64,000 bases of DNA from Tilletiopsis washingtonensis (Eukaryota; Basidiomycota; Exobasidiomycetes; Entylomatales), in NCBI RefSeq assembly GCF_003144115.1, contig NW_020312009.1, positions 358,900-422,899 of the forward strand, read 5' to 3'. Positions 46,410 through 56,872 of this stretch are shown piece after piece (within the stretch, counting starts at the first letter, position 1; the number at the start of each line of letters is the position of its first letter). The notes beneath the pieces are model-generated. The model was not told where the DNA came from and searched no databases. It worked only from the letters and a program-made list of their open reading frames with translations. Made by a program: the position numbers and the translations under genes.

Positions 46410-47562
46410 ATGCGCACTGACGCCCGTGAGTGCATCCACCTCTGCGCCGCCGCAGCAGCCGCAGCGCACGTGCCCTCGCCTCCACCTGCGCTGCGTCCCT
46501 CATCTGACATGCGCTCTCCTCGCCAGTCGGCCACAAGGCGCTCAACATCGTCTCCTTCCTGCTCTTCACGGGCAGCAACAGCTATGGCAGTGCGTTGCTG
46601 GCGTGTCATTTGCATCCTCTGTCCTGTCGCTCACGGCTTGCCGCTCCCGCTCCTCTAGGCATGGCGCCCGGCTCCCGCTGGGGCGCAGGCGCACACCCGA
46701 GCTACCTCACGCCCGAGCCGTGGATCTTTGGCACGTGGGGTGTCATCCACTTCCTGCTCGTCGGTGAGTGGGGCAGGCGGATTGTGCCGAGAAGGCGAGG
46801 CAGAGGAGCGGCGGGAGGACAGGAAAGGACGCGCTTGCTGCTCCACAGAGCGCGAGCGCAGCAGGCTCAGGAGCCGCAGTGGGGACGCACACTGACACTG
46901 CTTCCCCAGGCATGCTCATCTACCAGTTCACCGACGCCGGCCACACGCCCGTCATCTCGGGCCTCGGGTACCGCTTCCCCATCCTCTGCGTGCTCAACGC
47001 CGTGTACGCCGGCCTCGCCTCTGCGCACAGCAACGGGCACAGCTCCATCTCCGACTTTGTGTGGAGCCTGCTCGCCTTCATCACGATGATCTTTGTCGCC
47101 GGCAGCGTGTCGCACATCTACCGCACCATCAAGGTGCACCACGCCTCCAGCAGCCTGCTCGACACGCTCTTCGTCCACGCGCCCTTTAGCCTGTGGCACG
47201 GCTTCTCCGTAATCCTGCTCTTCCTCGCCGGCTTCAGCGCCTTTGGCGTCGATGCGACGCACCACAAGGCCGGCATCCCGACGAAGATCTTCGTCTTCAT
47301 TGCGCTCCTCCTGCTCGAGGCCACCGCCGCCGGCTACGCACTGCACGCCAACGGCGACCTGGCCGGCGCCCTCGTCATCTCGCTCGGCCTGCTCGCCATC
47401 TTCCAGCACCAGACCGTCGAGCACGCCGGCAAGTTCATCCACTTTTCCGCCCTCGTCTTCTTCATAATCTCGCTCGTGGCCGTGCTGCGCGCCTCGATTG
47501 CCGCCATCCAGGCTCGGCGCACGGGCGCTACGGCCGAGGAGCGTGCGCCGCTCAACGCCTAG
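46410..47562 (+). CDS. multi-pass membrane protein, distantly TspO-like
   Basis: Four exons, 46410-46425, 46527-46589, 46659-46763 and 46910-47562, give 278 residues; the first exon encodes only five full codons. Six to eight hydrophobic segments are visible. TPEPWIFGTWGVIHFLLVG resembles the Phe-x-Ile-Trp-Gly-x-Ile-Tyr signature of tryptophan-rich TspO/MBR-like proteins, and FVHAPFSLWHGFSVILL resembles their PFSxYxGW segment. FQHQTVEHAGKFIHFSALVF follows near the end. I know related fungal proteins only as uncharacterised, so the function is open. It sits between a P450 and GGPP synthase on the same strand, 380 bp upstream of the latter. Confidence 0.75.
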
Positions 47563-47943
47563 ACGCGCGCGCGCTCTCCGTGCTTGTCGCGCAGCAAGCC
47601 CTTGCAACTTCATCTTCCCTCCTCCTCGTCTCGACTGTGCCCGCTCTCGCATGCACACATCCCCGCTGCTACTCAGCCAATGAATTGATGCTCTTGACGC
47701 TCCCATCTGCGCGGCTGCGGGACAGAGACGTCGCGCGGAGGTGGTGCCGCGGATCAACTTGCCGCGCGCCGGGGTGGAGGCGCCGCGTGCCGGCGGCCGG
47801 CCGGCCGGCTCTTCCGCATCCAGAGATCTGCACGGTGCGCGCGTCAGGGGCCCTGAAGCTAGCTCCATCTGAGGGCCGCGCGCAGCTCTGCGTGCTACCA
47901 CCACCACCACCTCCTTCTCCTCCGCCCTCTTCTTTGTGCAGCG
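47563..47943. promoter_or_regulatory. 381 bp upstream of the GGPP synthase gene
   Basis: Tandem intergenic region. It contains a CCACCACCACCACC/pyrimidine stretch at 47899-47940 immediately before the start codon, similar to leaders of other genes in the window. No gene is seen. Confidence 0.4.
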
Positions 47944-49509
47944 ATGTCTGGCGCAGCGCCTCACAGTGCGGCCGACGCCTATGCTCAGGCAAGGAGCAGT
48001 GCGGCCGCCGCCAACCTCAGCGCTCCCTCTGCGCCCGCCGACGCCGCTGCGCCTGGGCCCTCGTCGTCGCGCACGCGGCAGCGCACGGCCTCTGCCTCGG
48101 CATCGGGCGATGCGGCGTGGTACGACACGATGCGGGATCATCTGGCCACTCCTTCGGCATGGCCAGACGAGAATGAGCGCGTGAGTGGTCATTGCGCCCT
48201 CTCTGCTTGGCGCCCCGCAGCAGCCATGGCTGACGCTGGCTACGCTCCGATCAGGTGCTGCTGGAGCCGTACACCTACCTCGCCGCGCACCCGGGCAAGG
48301 AGATTCGCTCGCGCCTCATCGACGCCTTCAACGCCTGGCTGGGCCTGGACGAGGGCAAGCTGGATGTGGTGCGCAAGGTCGTGGGCATGCTGCATACCAG
48401 CTCGCTGCTGTGAGTATGCCTCGAGGAGGCGATGAAGATAGTTTGACGTGATGCAGGGTGCAATAGCGGAGAACGCAGCGCCCCGATGGACTTGTCTGGC
48501 CCTCTCTCTCCCATTCTCACGCCCCCTTGCGCGCAGCATGGATGACGTGGAAGACAACTCCGAGCTGCGGCGAGGCATCCCCGTAGCGCACAAGATCTAC
48601 GGCGTGCCGCAGACGATCAACACGGCCAACTACGTCTACTTCCAAGTGTTCGATCTCATCTTCACCATGGGAGCTCCGTCACTCTCCCACACCGCCTCGC
48701 CGGCTGCCGCTGCTGCCGCCGCACAGCCAAGCGTCGAGAAGCTCCTCGTCGAAGAGCTGATTGCGTTGCATCGGGGACAGGGCATGGACCTCTTCTGGCG
48801 CGACGCCCTCGTCTGTCCCACGGAGGCAGAGTACGTCGACATGGTCAACAACAAGACGGGCGGCCTGCTCCGCATTGCCTTGAAGCTCATGCTTGCCCAC
48901 TCTTCGCGCTACCACGGCGGTGGCGGCGGCAGCAGCGAGCAGCAAGCACAGCAGCGGCCGGACCTGCTGCCGCTCGTGAACCTCATCGGCCTGCTCTTTC
49001 AGATCCGCGACGACTACATGAACCTGCAGTCTGCGGCGTATGCGAGCAACAAGGGCTTTGCGGAGGATCTGACAGAGGGCAAGTTTAGCTTCCCGATCAT
49101 CCACTCGATCCGCTCCAGTGCGCCGAGCGGCGGTCTCGCGTCTTCTCTCGACGCGACGGCTGCTGCCTCTGGCGCGGCGCCTCTCGCCGCAGCGGGTGCT
49201 GCTCAGCAACAGCAAGAGCGTGCGGCAGCCTCGGCAAACGTCAGTGCCGGCGCGCCCGGCGGCAACCGGCAGCTCCTGTCGATTCTGCGGCAGCGGCCCA
49301 CCGACGAGGCGACGAAGCGCTACGCCGTGGCGTACATGCGCAGCGTGACGCGTTCGTTTGCCTACACGCGCAACGTGATGCGCCGCCTGGCCCGACTGGT
49401 CGAGAGGGAACTGGCCGAGGTGGAGGAGGTGCTCGGTGAGAACAGAGCGCTGAGAGTCATCGTGAAACGACTGGAAGAGGGATGGGGAGATGAAGATGAT
49501 GAGGATTGA
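47944..49509 (+). CDS. BTS1: geranylgeranyl diphosphate synthase
   Basis: Trans-prenyltransferase making C20 GGPP for protein prenylation, carotenoids or diterpenes. Three exons, 47944-48180, 48255-48409 and 48537-49509, give 454 residues. The first Asp-rich motif is DDVED (residues 133-137) and the second is DDYMN (Asp289-290), both intact. [34 protein letters not shown] and [12 protein letters not shown] are typical of fungal GGPP synthases. The protein is longer than the usual ~300-380 residues because of an Ala/Ser-rich N-terminal ~75 residues, a small Ala-rich insertion near 180, a Gly/Ser/Gln insertion near 260 and a ~50-residue Ala/Gln insertion near 330. It converges on the next gene with a 169 bp gap. 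Confidence 0.93.
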
Positions 49510-49678
49510 AATGGGATGACCATTGAGTAGCAAGTGCGCCAAGTGCGGGCACTGCAAAAGCGGCAAAATTCAGTATGTCGTTGACAGGCAAGCAGGCAGA
49601 AGCAGGAAAGGGACGGGGTGACGTAGGAAGCGAGGTAGAAGGGGCGGACCGGCCGCGCGCATCTGGAGAGCAGGCTCC

Positions 49679-50920
49679 TCAGATGCGCGGAGCATCGTCG
49701 CTTGTGCGCCGCCCCTTCGTCGGCTCCTCGACGCCCCGCAGCGTCTCATTCGAGTCTTTTCTTCGCACATTGCCCTCCTGCGTCGCCACGTTGCGCGAGC
49801 TTCCCGGTCTGGCGCCCGAGAGGCTATCGCGGCTCTCGAACGCAGAGTAGCCGTAGTCGTAGCCGCCATGTCCGGCGGGCGACTTGGAGTCCGGCTCGTA
49901 CTCGAACGAATCGCGCGGCGCGTAGCCGGGCGGCATGCCAGCCGGCGGCGCGTAGGGACCGCCGGCGGCAGGCGGGTAGCTGTACGGACCGCGACGAGCA
50001 TCGTAGGGATCTGTGGCTCCCGGTCCAGCGAAGGGATCCTGATGGTTCTCAAACACCTGCGTCCTGCCGCGAGCCACGCGCACGGAGGAAGGATCGAGGA
50101 GCTGACGGACGAAGCCGAAGGCGAAGAGGACGAAGAGTGCGCCGAGTGCCAGGGAGAGGATCAGAGCGGCAATGAGCGTCGTCTTGGAGCGCGACCAGGC
50201 TTCTTGGCAGGAGGCTCGCGCTTCGTCGGCTGTCAGTTGATGCCCGCCAGAGCTGCTGGAGGACCAGAGCCAGTAGCTGTCGTCGACCGAGTAGGCGCCC
50301 GTGTTGCGCGCTGTGCACTGAGGTCACAGAGCACCGTCAGCATGCAGATACACACATACAGCGCACGCCGCGCGTGGGACGGGCCACCACTCACAGCGTT
50401 GATGACGTTGGCCTTCATCGTGTAGTGCGTCACGATGGTGTAGAGCTGCGCGGCGGCAATGGCAGCCCAGCCTCCAAGCGAGGCGTACGCATAGGCGCGA
50501 GCGAGAACAAGACGTTGCTGGAGCCAGCAGAGATCAGCGTCAGACTGATGAGCGAATGCGCTGGCCAAGTGCGCGAGCACGAAGCGACGCTCTGCGGCCC
50601 CTCGTCCAGCGCGCCCTCGCACTGCAGCTCACAGTGATGGCGCCCGCGAAGCCCAGCACCTCAATGGCCGCTGCGACAAGGAAGAGAATGGCCGGCACAA
50701 TCTCGCGTGTGTAGAGGCCGTTCTCGGTCGTCTGCGTGTCGTCTGCGCGCCGGAAGCTCGAGGCGGCGACGAGGAAGAGATAGATGGCGCTGAAGAGCGA
50801 GGAGAAGAGCAGCACGGGACGCAGCGAGACGCGCTGCGCCAGACGTGCGGGCAGCGAGAGACGCGGGCCGGCGGACGCGGCGGGCGCGGAGGAGGAGGAG
50901 TAGGGCAGCTCGTGCTGCAT
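49679..50920 (-). CDS. four-span fungal membrane protein with disordered cytosolic tail
   Basis: Three exons, 50920-50633, 50517-50395 and 50317-49679, give 349 residues. Predicted membrane segments are LLFSSLFSAIYLFLVAA, IVPAILFLVAAAIEVLGF, LGGWAAIAAAQLYTIVT and LIAALILSLALGALFVLFAF. A luminal or extracellular loop between the last two holds two cysteines. After the last segment comes a ~150-residue Tyr/Pro/Gly/Ser-rich tail (PYDARRGPYSYPPAAGG). This layout is common in fungal plasma-membrane or vesicle proteins of unknown function, and I do not recognise the family. All joins are phase 0. Confidence 0.75.
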
Positions 50921-51981
50921 GACTGCGACGGCGAGCGGGAGATGGTGGTGGTGGTGTGGAGCAGAGATGCACGCCACGCGCAGCCGCGATAGACAGGGGC
51001 TCCACGCGCGCTCGACGTCCGTGTGCTTTGGCCACGCCGGCGCCGCGCCCGTGCGGCTGTGCAGGGCGCGTGAGCGACGCCGGCACGAGCAGAGGCCTCG
51101 TCGAGCCACCCTTCGGCTGTCCCTCAGCACACGGCTCAGCAAGCATCGAGCAGCGCCACGAGGGCCAGCCCGTTGCCTACCTCAGAGGCTCGACTATCCA
51201 AGCCTTCGCTCGTAGACAGACGCCGGGCGACTGCTTCATAAGGGACGCAGGCGCGGACGCAAGGCGGCGCCGCCGAGGCGAGGGCGGCGCGCCTGTTCCC
51301 ACGAGCCCTGGGCGCGCGCCGGCAGCGCTTTCCGCATCCGACGTTGGCGCGAGGCTTGGCTTTGCGGCCCCGGCAGCAGTACGAAGCAGAGGCCTCCCCG
51401 TGGCATCCTGGAATGCGCTGGCAAGCTGCTGGAGACATTTGCGGTCGCAGAGCCACAGGTACAAGCTGGGGCCGGAAGGTGCCGCAGAGCAAGTCTCGCT
51501 CATCGAGGTCGCACCTTGCGGCGAGGCACGCCGCGCCGGGTCCGCTCCCGCCGATGCGCGCAGCGCGCACGCTTGGCGGGCCTAGCGCACCGCAGGAAGG
51601 GCACAGCCGCAGCCGCAGCACCGCACGGCGGCCGCCGCCATCGCAATTCACCCGGAGGGAAGCGACGGGAGCTGCTCGGTGCGGCCACACGGCGTCAGGG
51701 CAGTGAGACAGAGAGGAAGCGGGAGGGAAAGGAGGGACGCTTGCTCTGGTCACACGCCAGCCGGGCGGGCGCAGCGCCGAAGCGAACCTCGGCAAGCGCT
51801 GCTCGCCTGCAACTGGCGCCGCGCGCCTCTTCCCTCTTCTCTTGACTCCACTCCACTCGCCTCTCCGCTCCGCACTTGCGTCTCACCACCACCTTCCTTC
51901 TGCTGTCTACACACACGCCTCTTCGCTTCTCACACCCGTAGCGCGCCCTCTCGCGCATCGTTCGCCCACCTGAACCCCAGC
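50921..51981. promoter_or_regulatory. 1.06 kb divergent intergenic region
   Basis: Between the divergent four-span membrane protein and the FAD oxidase. A pyrimidine-rich leader lies at 51830-51960 on the plus strand. The longer open frames here (for example 51136-51795 on the minus strand) show nothing recognisable. Confidence 0.45.
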
Positions 51982-54622
51982 ATGTCTTTGCGGCCTGCGC
52001 TCCCGCCGGAGCCGGCGCAGCTCGAGGCGCTGGCCGCACAGCTGCGCGCCCTCGTCGCCGGCGACGTGCTGGTGCGTCCTGCCGCGCAAGAAGCAGCAGC
52101 CGCAGCAGCCGCAGCGCCAGCCTCCGCCTCGGCCCCGCCAGAGGCAGGGCAGCCGCAACAGAAGACAGACGTGGCCGCCGAGCGCTTCGCCTCGCACACG
52201 CGCCTCTTCAACTGCGCCGCGCTGCCAAGCTGCTTTCTCGTCGTCTGCCCACGACACACTGCCGATGTCGTCGCGTGAGTTGCCCGATCAGCATGCGCTG
52301 TGCGCTCTCCGCAAAGTCTGACCCATCGGGCTGGCAGCGTCGTCAACTTCTGCCGCGAGCACCATCTCTCTCCCTCCATCAAGTCCGGCGGCTTCTCCAC
52401 AGCCGGCTGGTCCACGTCGGGAGATGTGCTCGTTGACATGAGCGGCCTGTCTCGCATCTCACTGACGCATCCCGACGAGTACGTCTTCGGGCAGCTGTCG
52501 TCTGCCACAAGCAGTGCGCCGGCCTTGCGAAGCAGCAAGAACGATGCCAACTCGCGGCGTCGCAAGGCGGAAGAGGCATTCGATTCACCGTCGCCTTCCG
52601 CCTCTGCAAGCAAGCGACGCTCCTCTCCTGATCCCTGCGACGTTGCCGAGTCCAGCGCCCGCAGCAATGCTGGCGGCCACGTCTCGCGGAGCGGCAGTAG
52701 TGCGGGCAGCAGCAGCTCCGGCGCACTGGCGTCTGCTGTGGAGCAGGCCGAGAACGGCACCCTCTCAAGCGCGAGCGGGAGCACGGGCGCGGGCGCGGGC
52801 AGTACAGCTGGTACATCGATCCACTCTCGCGCCAGCGGCAGTCCTTCCGAGGCCAAGACCGACTCGCTGCCCGCGCCTGCACCCGCACTGCGGCCTACGC
52901 TGCGCCACGGCGCCAATCCTGCGTACGTCTTCGAGCATGAACGCTGGCAGCGCCATCACAATCCACCCGACTCGCCGTCGAGCTGCGGCAACAATGGCGG
53001 CAGCTCTGCACGCGTGCAGCTGCCGACATCGGGAGGCTTTACCTGGCGGGAGGGCCAAGGCATGACGAGCTCGCCATTGCCATGGGACGGCAGCTCCTTG
53101 GCTGGCGGCAGCTCGGGCGCCTCATGCGACGCACCAGGCATGCCGCACAGCGGCGCGTCACCTGCGCTGGGCCACCTCTCGCTGGCGCAAGAAGCAGCGA
53201 TGGGAGGCCAGCGACGGCCGAAGCAGACGTTGGCGCCGGGCATCTACACCAAGCGTGCATTGTACGCATCGTTTGGCCCTGGCGTGGGCATTCGAGAGCT
53301 CGACGCCTACACCTCCGAGGCGGGCAAGGCGTTCGGCGCGGCGTCCGACTCGAAGGCCAAGGAGAAGGGGTGGAACAATGGCGATGAAGGCGCGCCGTAC
53401 TTTGTCCCGGCGAGCGCTTATCCCGTCGGCTCTAGTGAGTGCAGTGTCCTCATTGTCGCCGCTGCGATGCGGCAGCTTGGCTGACGGTGCGATGTTGCGC
53501 CGCCACAGCTTCTATGACGACGGGAGGCTTTGGCTTTCTGACGCGTGCCTATGGCCTCTCGTTTGACAACATTGTCGAGCTCGAGCTCGTCACTGCCGAT
53601 GGAGAAGTGCATGTGATCAACGAGAGCTCTACAGCGCGCGGCGGCGTCGAAGCCGGTGAGTCGCGTGGGTCGAGTGCCTTTGCACGAGGACACTGATACC
53701 TCGGTCAGATCTCTGGTGGGCCGCTCGCGGTGCTGCGCCCTGTCTTGGCGTGGTGACGCGCATCACAGCAAAAGCCTATCCCGTCTCTTCAGTCTTCAGC
53801 GGCAACCTCATCCTTCCCTTCTCTCCCTCAACTGCACCTTCCTTGATCCAACATTGGCGCGACGTCCTTAAGGGCGACGTTCCCCGCGAGCTCTACGCGA
53901 ACCTCATCCTCACCTCCGGTCCCGACTCTCGTTCCCACGTCGTCGTCATCCAACTTGCCTGGCTTGGCGCTCGCAACGACGGCGAAACATTCGTGCAAGC
54001 CTTGAGCGCATGGAGCGGCGAGCGTGTCCTGCTCAAAGACGTGCAGGAGAAGAGCTTCCTCGATCAGCAACAGACTGTAGCGCAGGTGCTGCGAGGCGGC
54101 GAAGGTCGGCGATGGAGTGTCCGCGCCGGCCTCATCGAGGCACTCACCGACGAACTCATCGCATCGACGGTGCACAATTTTGTCGCGCTGCAAACGCATG
54201 CGCGCGCCGTGCTCATTCTGGAGCTGGCCGGCGGCGCAGTGCGCGATGGCTCGGCGCCAAACGCGAATGCCGGATGTCTGGGAAACGAGAATCGCGAGGC
54301 TCACTTTGCGATTGCGGCGCTGCAGCAGTGGGACAACAAGACGGAGGACTCGAGATGTGCCGCTTCGGCCGATGGATGGACAAACACTCGCCTAGGTCCC
54401 TACCCCTCGTTCCTGGAGCGCGAAAGCCGCCAGCGCGTAGCGGCGACGTTTGGACGCGAGAACCTCGAGCGCCTCCTCGAGGTCAAGAGGCGCGTCGATC
54501 CGCAGGGCCTGTTCAAGCACAACTTCTTGGGCAGCGCGACCTCGGATGAGCCGCAGCCTCTGCCAAACACGTCCGTGGAACACGCGACGCCCAGTCAACA
54601 GGCCGAGGCTGGCCGGAGCTGA
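51982..54622 (+). CDS. BBE-like FAD-linked oxidoreductase with ~300-residue insertion
   Basis: Member of the VAO/berberine-bridge-enzyme-like flavoprotein family. Four exons, 51982-52274, 52338-53434, 53509-53655 and 53709-54622, give 816 residues, against about 450-550 for the family. The FAD-binding segment begins FLVVCPRHTADVVAVVNFCR and continues IKSGGFSTAGWSTSGD. After a ~300-residue Ser/Gly/Pro-rich insertion the fold resumes at TTGGFGFLTRAYGLSFDNI, then LWWAARGAAPCLGVVTRI. The C-terminal BBE motif is KRRVDPQGLFKHNF. Phe117 replaces the histidine of the usual GGHS motif, which carries the 8-alpha-histidyl FAD bond. No clear signal peptide is seen. The substrate is unknown. Confidence 0.87.
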
Positions 54623-55237
54623 TGGCGAGGACGGGCTCGCCTCTCTGCGACGCTTGTGCTTCTCCTCTGCCTGACTCTGCCTCGTCGCCTCTCTCCCTCT
54701 CTCTTTTCTCCTCTTCTCGCAAGTCTCCTCTCGCAACGCTCTCTGCTACCGCTCTATCTCCCGTCGCTCTCCATCTCTCGTCGCATCATACAGCGCACCC
54801 GCTTGCGCCTCTACAGCCCTCGCTCAAACTCATCGTCTTCGTCTCGCTCTCTCTCGCCGCTCGCATCGCCTCTCTACTTCACACACTCACCTCTCAACCC
54901 TCACTCCTCTCTCGCTCCGCGCGGCCGCACTCCGCCTCCTCTCTCTGTATTCCACCTCTCACAGCCGGGCCCTCGTATGGGGCCGCGCGACACGTTCTCA
55001 AGCACACACACACTCTGTCTCTCTGCTGCCCTCTTCTCGCAAAGTGGCGAAAATCGTATGTCTTAGTATGAAGCGCGCGCGGCGGGTCAGGGGTATGGAA
55101 CAATGAGGGAGGATGTGTGGAGCGAAGAGAAAGGCGCGACGCGTGCAAAGCCGGCGCGCGGTGAGAAGAGCGAGAAAGGGCCGTCGAGGTGAGAGATGAG
55201 GTCGTGAGAGGATCAAGCGAGGTCGTGACGAGGGGCT
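54623..55237. other. 615 bp convergent intergenic region, strongly pyrimidine-rich on +
   Basis: From about 54650 to 55030 the plus strand is dominated by CTCT/TCTC runs. The open frames here (54622-55071) are compositional and encode Ser/Leu/Pro strings. It probably holds two 3' UTRs. Confidence 0.5.
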
Positions 55238-56551
55238 TCAAGGCGCGATGAGAGCAGCTCCTCCAAGCTGTTGCTGCTGTTGCAGCTGCAGCTCCTGGCG
55301 GATAGCTGCATCTCTCGCCTGCTTCTCGCGCTGTCGCCGAACAGGACTGGGCGTGTTCTCATCTACGCCTTGCTCCTCTTCGTCGTCCGCATGCGAGGGA
55401 GACGCATTGCTGCCGCCGTCTTCGGCAGAGCGACGACGACGCCGCGGAGGCGTCGACGGCAGAAGCATGCCGCCGCGCGGAGGAGAGGGCAAGATGGAGC
55501 TGGCAAAGGAGGAGTCGCCAGCTTCGGTGAGGCCCGGCGTCGTCGGCGCGAAGGAAACGTCGACGTCTTCGTGCGGTGAGGCATGCGTGTTGATGCGACC
55601 CATCGAAGGCGTACGAGGAGCGTGTACGAGTGGAGGAGAGGCCACGCGACGGACGCGAGGCGGACTTGGACCGGCGCGGAGAGAGCTTGAGGACTCGCGA
55701 CGCAGTGCAGCAGCGCTCGAGACCGCAGTGGCGAGACGACGAGGAGACGCGCTAGTGCGCGGACCGGGACGCAAGACGCCAGCAGAGTTGTGGCGCAGGA
55801 AAGAGAAGTCTGTCGCTGCGCTGCCCGTGGTAGCTGTGCGAGCAGCAGTGGTAGGCGCGCCGCGATAGTGGCGGAATGCAAGAGGCGAGTCCGTCAGAGC
55901 GGCACTGGCGCGTCCGAGACCGTCTGCCTCGAGACGCGCGAGATGGCGAGGTGTGTGAGGCGGAAGCTCGCTGGTGCGTGCGGTGGGAGAGAGGCGCGCT
56001 CGTCGGATACGACGAGAAGCTCGCGTGTGCGCCTGGCGCTCGGGCGCACGGACGGGCGTGGAGCCAGCGGGGATGGGCGAGGACTGCAGAGGGCAGATGT
56101 CAGCGATGCGGGGCGCACCTCCCCACACGGCATGCAGGCAAGCTGAGGCTGCATGGCCGTTGCAGCTGTTCCGCCTGCCACTCGTCTGAGCCCGACAGCG
56201 TCCACTCACCCGCGTGCCCCACTGCGCCGCCTCTGCATCTTCGCGCGCCTGCCACTCCCGTGCGCGCGCCGCCGCATTGGCGTCCGCCAGCCAGAGGGGA
56301 ATCTCTGCGAGCGGGCTTCGTCCCGCGGCGGTAGTGTTCATGGTCGAGCGCGAAGGGCCTGCACCGTCGCCGCCGCTGCCGGTCGTGAGGGCACTGCGTC
56401 GCCGAGTGCTGCCGTTGCTGCCACTGCCACTGCCGGCGCGACGCGAGGGAGTGGAGGTGCCGCCGCCGCGAGTGGCTGTGCACGTGGTCAACGCTGCACG
56501 CCCACGCCGAGGCGGCGAAGGTGAGGGAGAAGAGGGTGGTGAGGAGGGCAT
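55238..56551 (-). CDS. disordered Ser/Pro/Arg-rich protein of unknown function
   Basis: Two exons, 56551-56210 and 56083-55238, give 395 residues. The intron (56209-56084, 126 nt) has a GTGAGT donor and CTCTGCAG acceptor in phase 0. It is a multiple of three with no in-frame stop, so retention would add 42 residues. The protein is rich in SP/TP sites (PSSPPSSPSPSPPRRG, PSPPRVRRVASPPLVHAPRT). It has one more ordered stretch, SPLAEIPLWLADANAAAR, and ends in a helical Gln-rich segment. Codon use looks like that of neighbours. I do not recognise it. The many SP/TP sites suggest cyclin-dependent or MAP kinase control, which is inference. Confidence 0.7.
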   Translation of the reverse strand: MPSSPPSSPSPSPPRRGRAALTTCTATRGGGTSTPSRRAGSGSGSNGSTRRRSALTTGSGGDGAGPSRSTMNTTAAGRSPLAEIPLWLADANAAARAREWQAREDAEAAQWGTRVSGRCRAQTSGRRNSCNGHAASACLHAVWGGAPRIADICPLQSSPIPAGSTPVRAPERQAHTRASRRIRRARLSPTARTSELPPHTPRHLARLEADGLGRASAALTDSPLAFRHYRGAPTTAARTATTGSAATDFSFLRHNSAGVLRPGPRTSASPRRLATAVSSAAALRRESSSSLRAGPSPPRVRRVASPPLVHAPRTPSMGRINTHASPHEDVDVSFAPTTPGLTEAGDSSFASSILPSPPRGGMLLPSTPPRRRRRSAEDGGSNASPSHADDEEEQGVDENTPSPVRRQREKQARDAAIRQELQLQQQQQLGGAALIAP

Positions 56552-56872
56552 GTGCCGCGGTGGCAGCTTCGCCGAGGCGAGTCGCAGCAGGTGGTGGTGG
56601 TCGGGAGGAGGCGCAGCAGCGCGGGCGTGCGCTTCTCGACGCGTCGAGGTCTTTACGCGTCGCGCGTGCTGGCCCGGCCGGCGCGAGAGCGACGCCCGCG
56701 CCGGAAGGGAGTGCACGGGCGACATCACGCCGCGCGAAACAAACGGACGGCCGGCTGTATGCGCGCCTCCTTCATCTCACACCTCCACGAGCGGCGCGTC
56801 CCCTCCACCTGCGTCTCGCCTCTCCTCATCACTCTCTCTTTTCCTCACCACTGTCTCTTACGAGCCACAGAC
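56552..56872. promoter_or_regulatory. 321 bp divergent intergenic region (disordered protein / HP1-like)
   Basis: Between divergent starts. A pyrimidine-rich leader at 56815-56860 precedes the HP1-like ATG. The plus-strand frame is open through the region but has no conserved content. Confidence 0.45.

Noticed and set aside
54640-55070. Plus-strand open frames after the FAD oxidase encoding Ser/Leu/Pro/His-rich peptides
   Set aside because: Produced by CTCT/TCTC composition; located between convergent stops and best read as 3' UTR.
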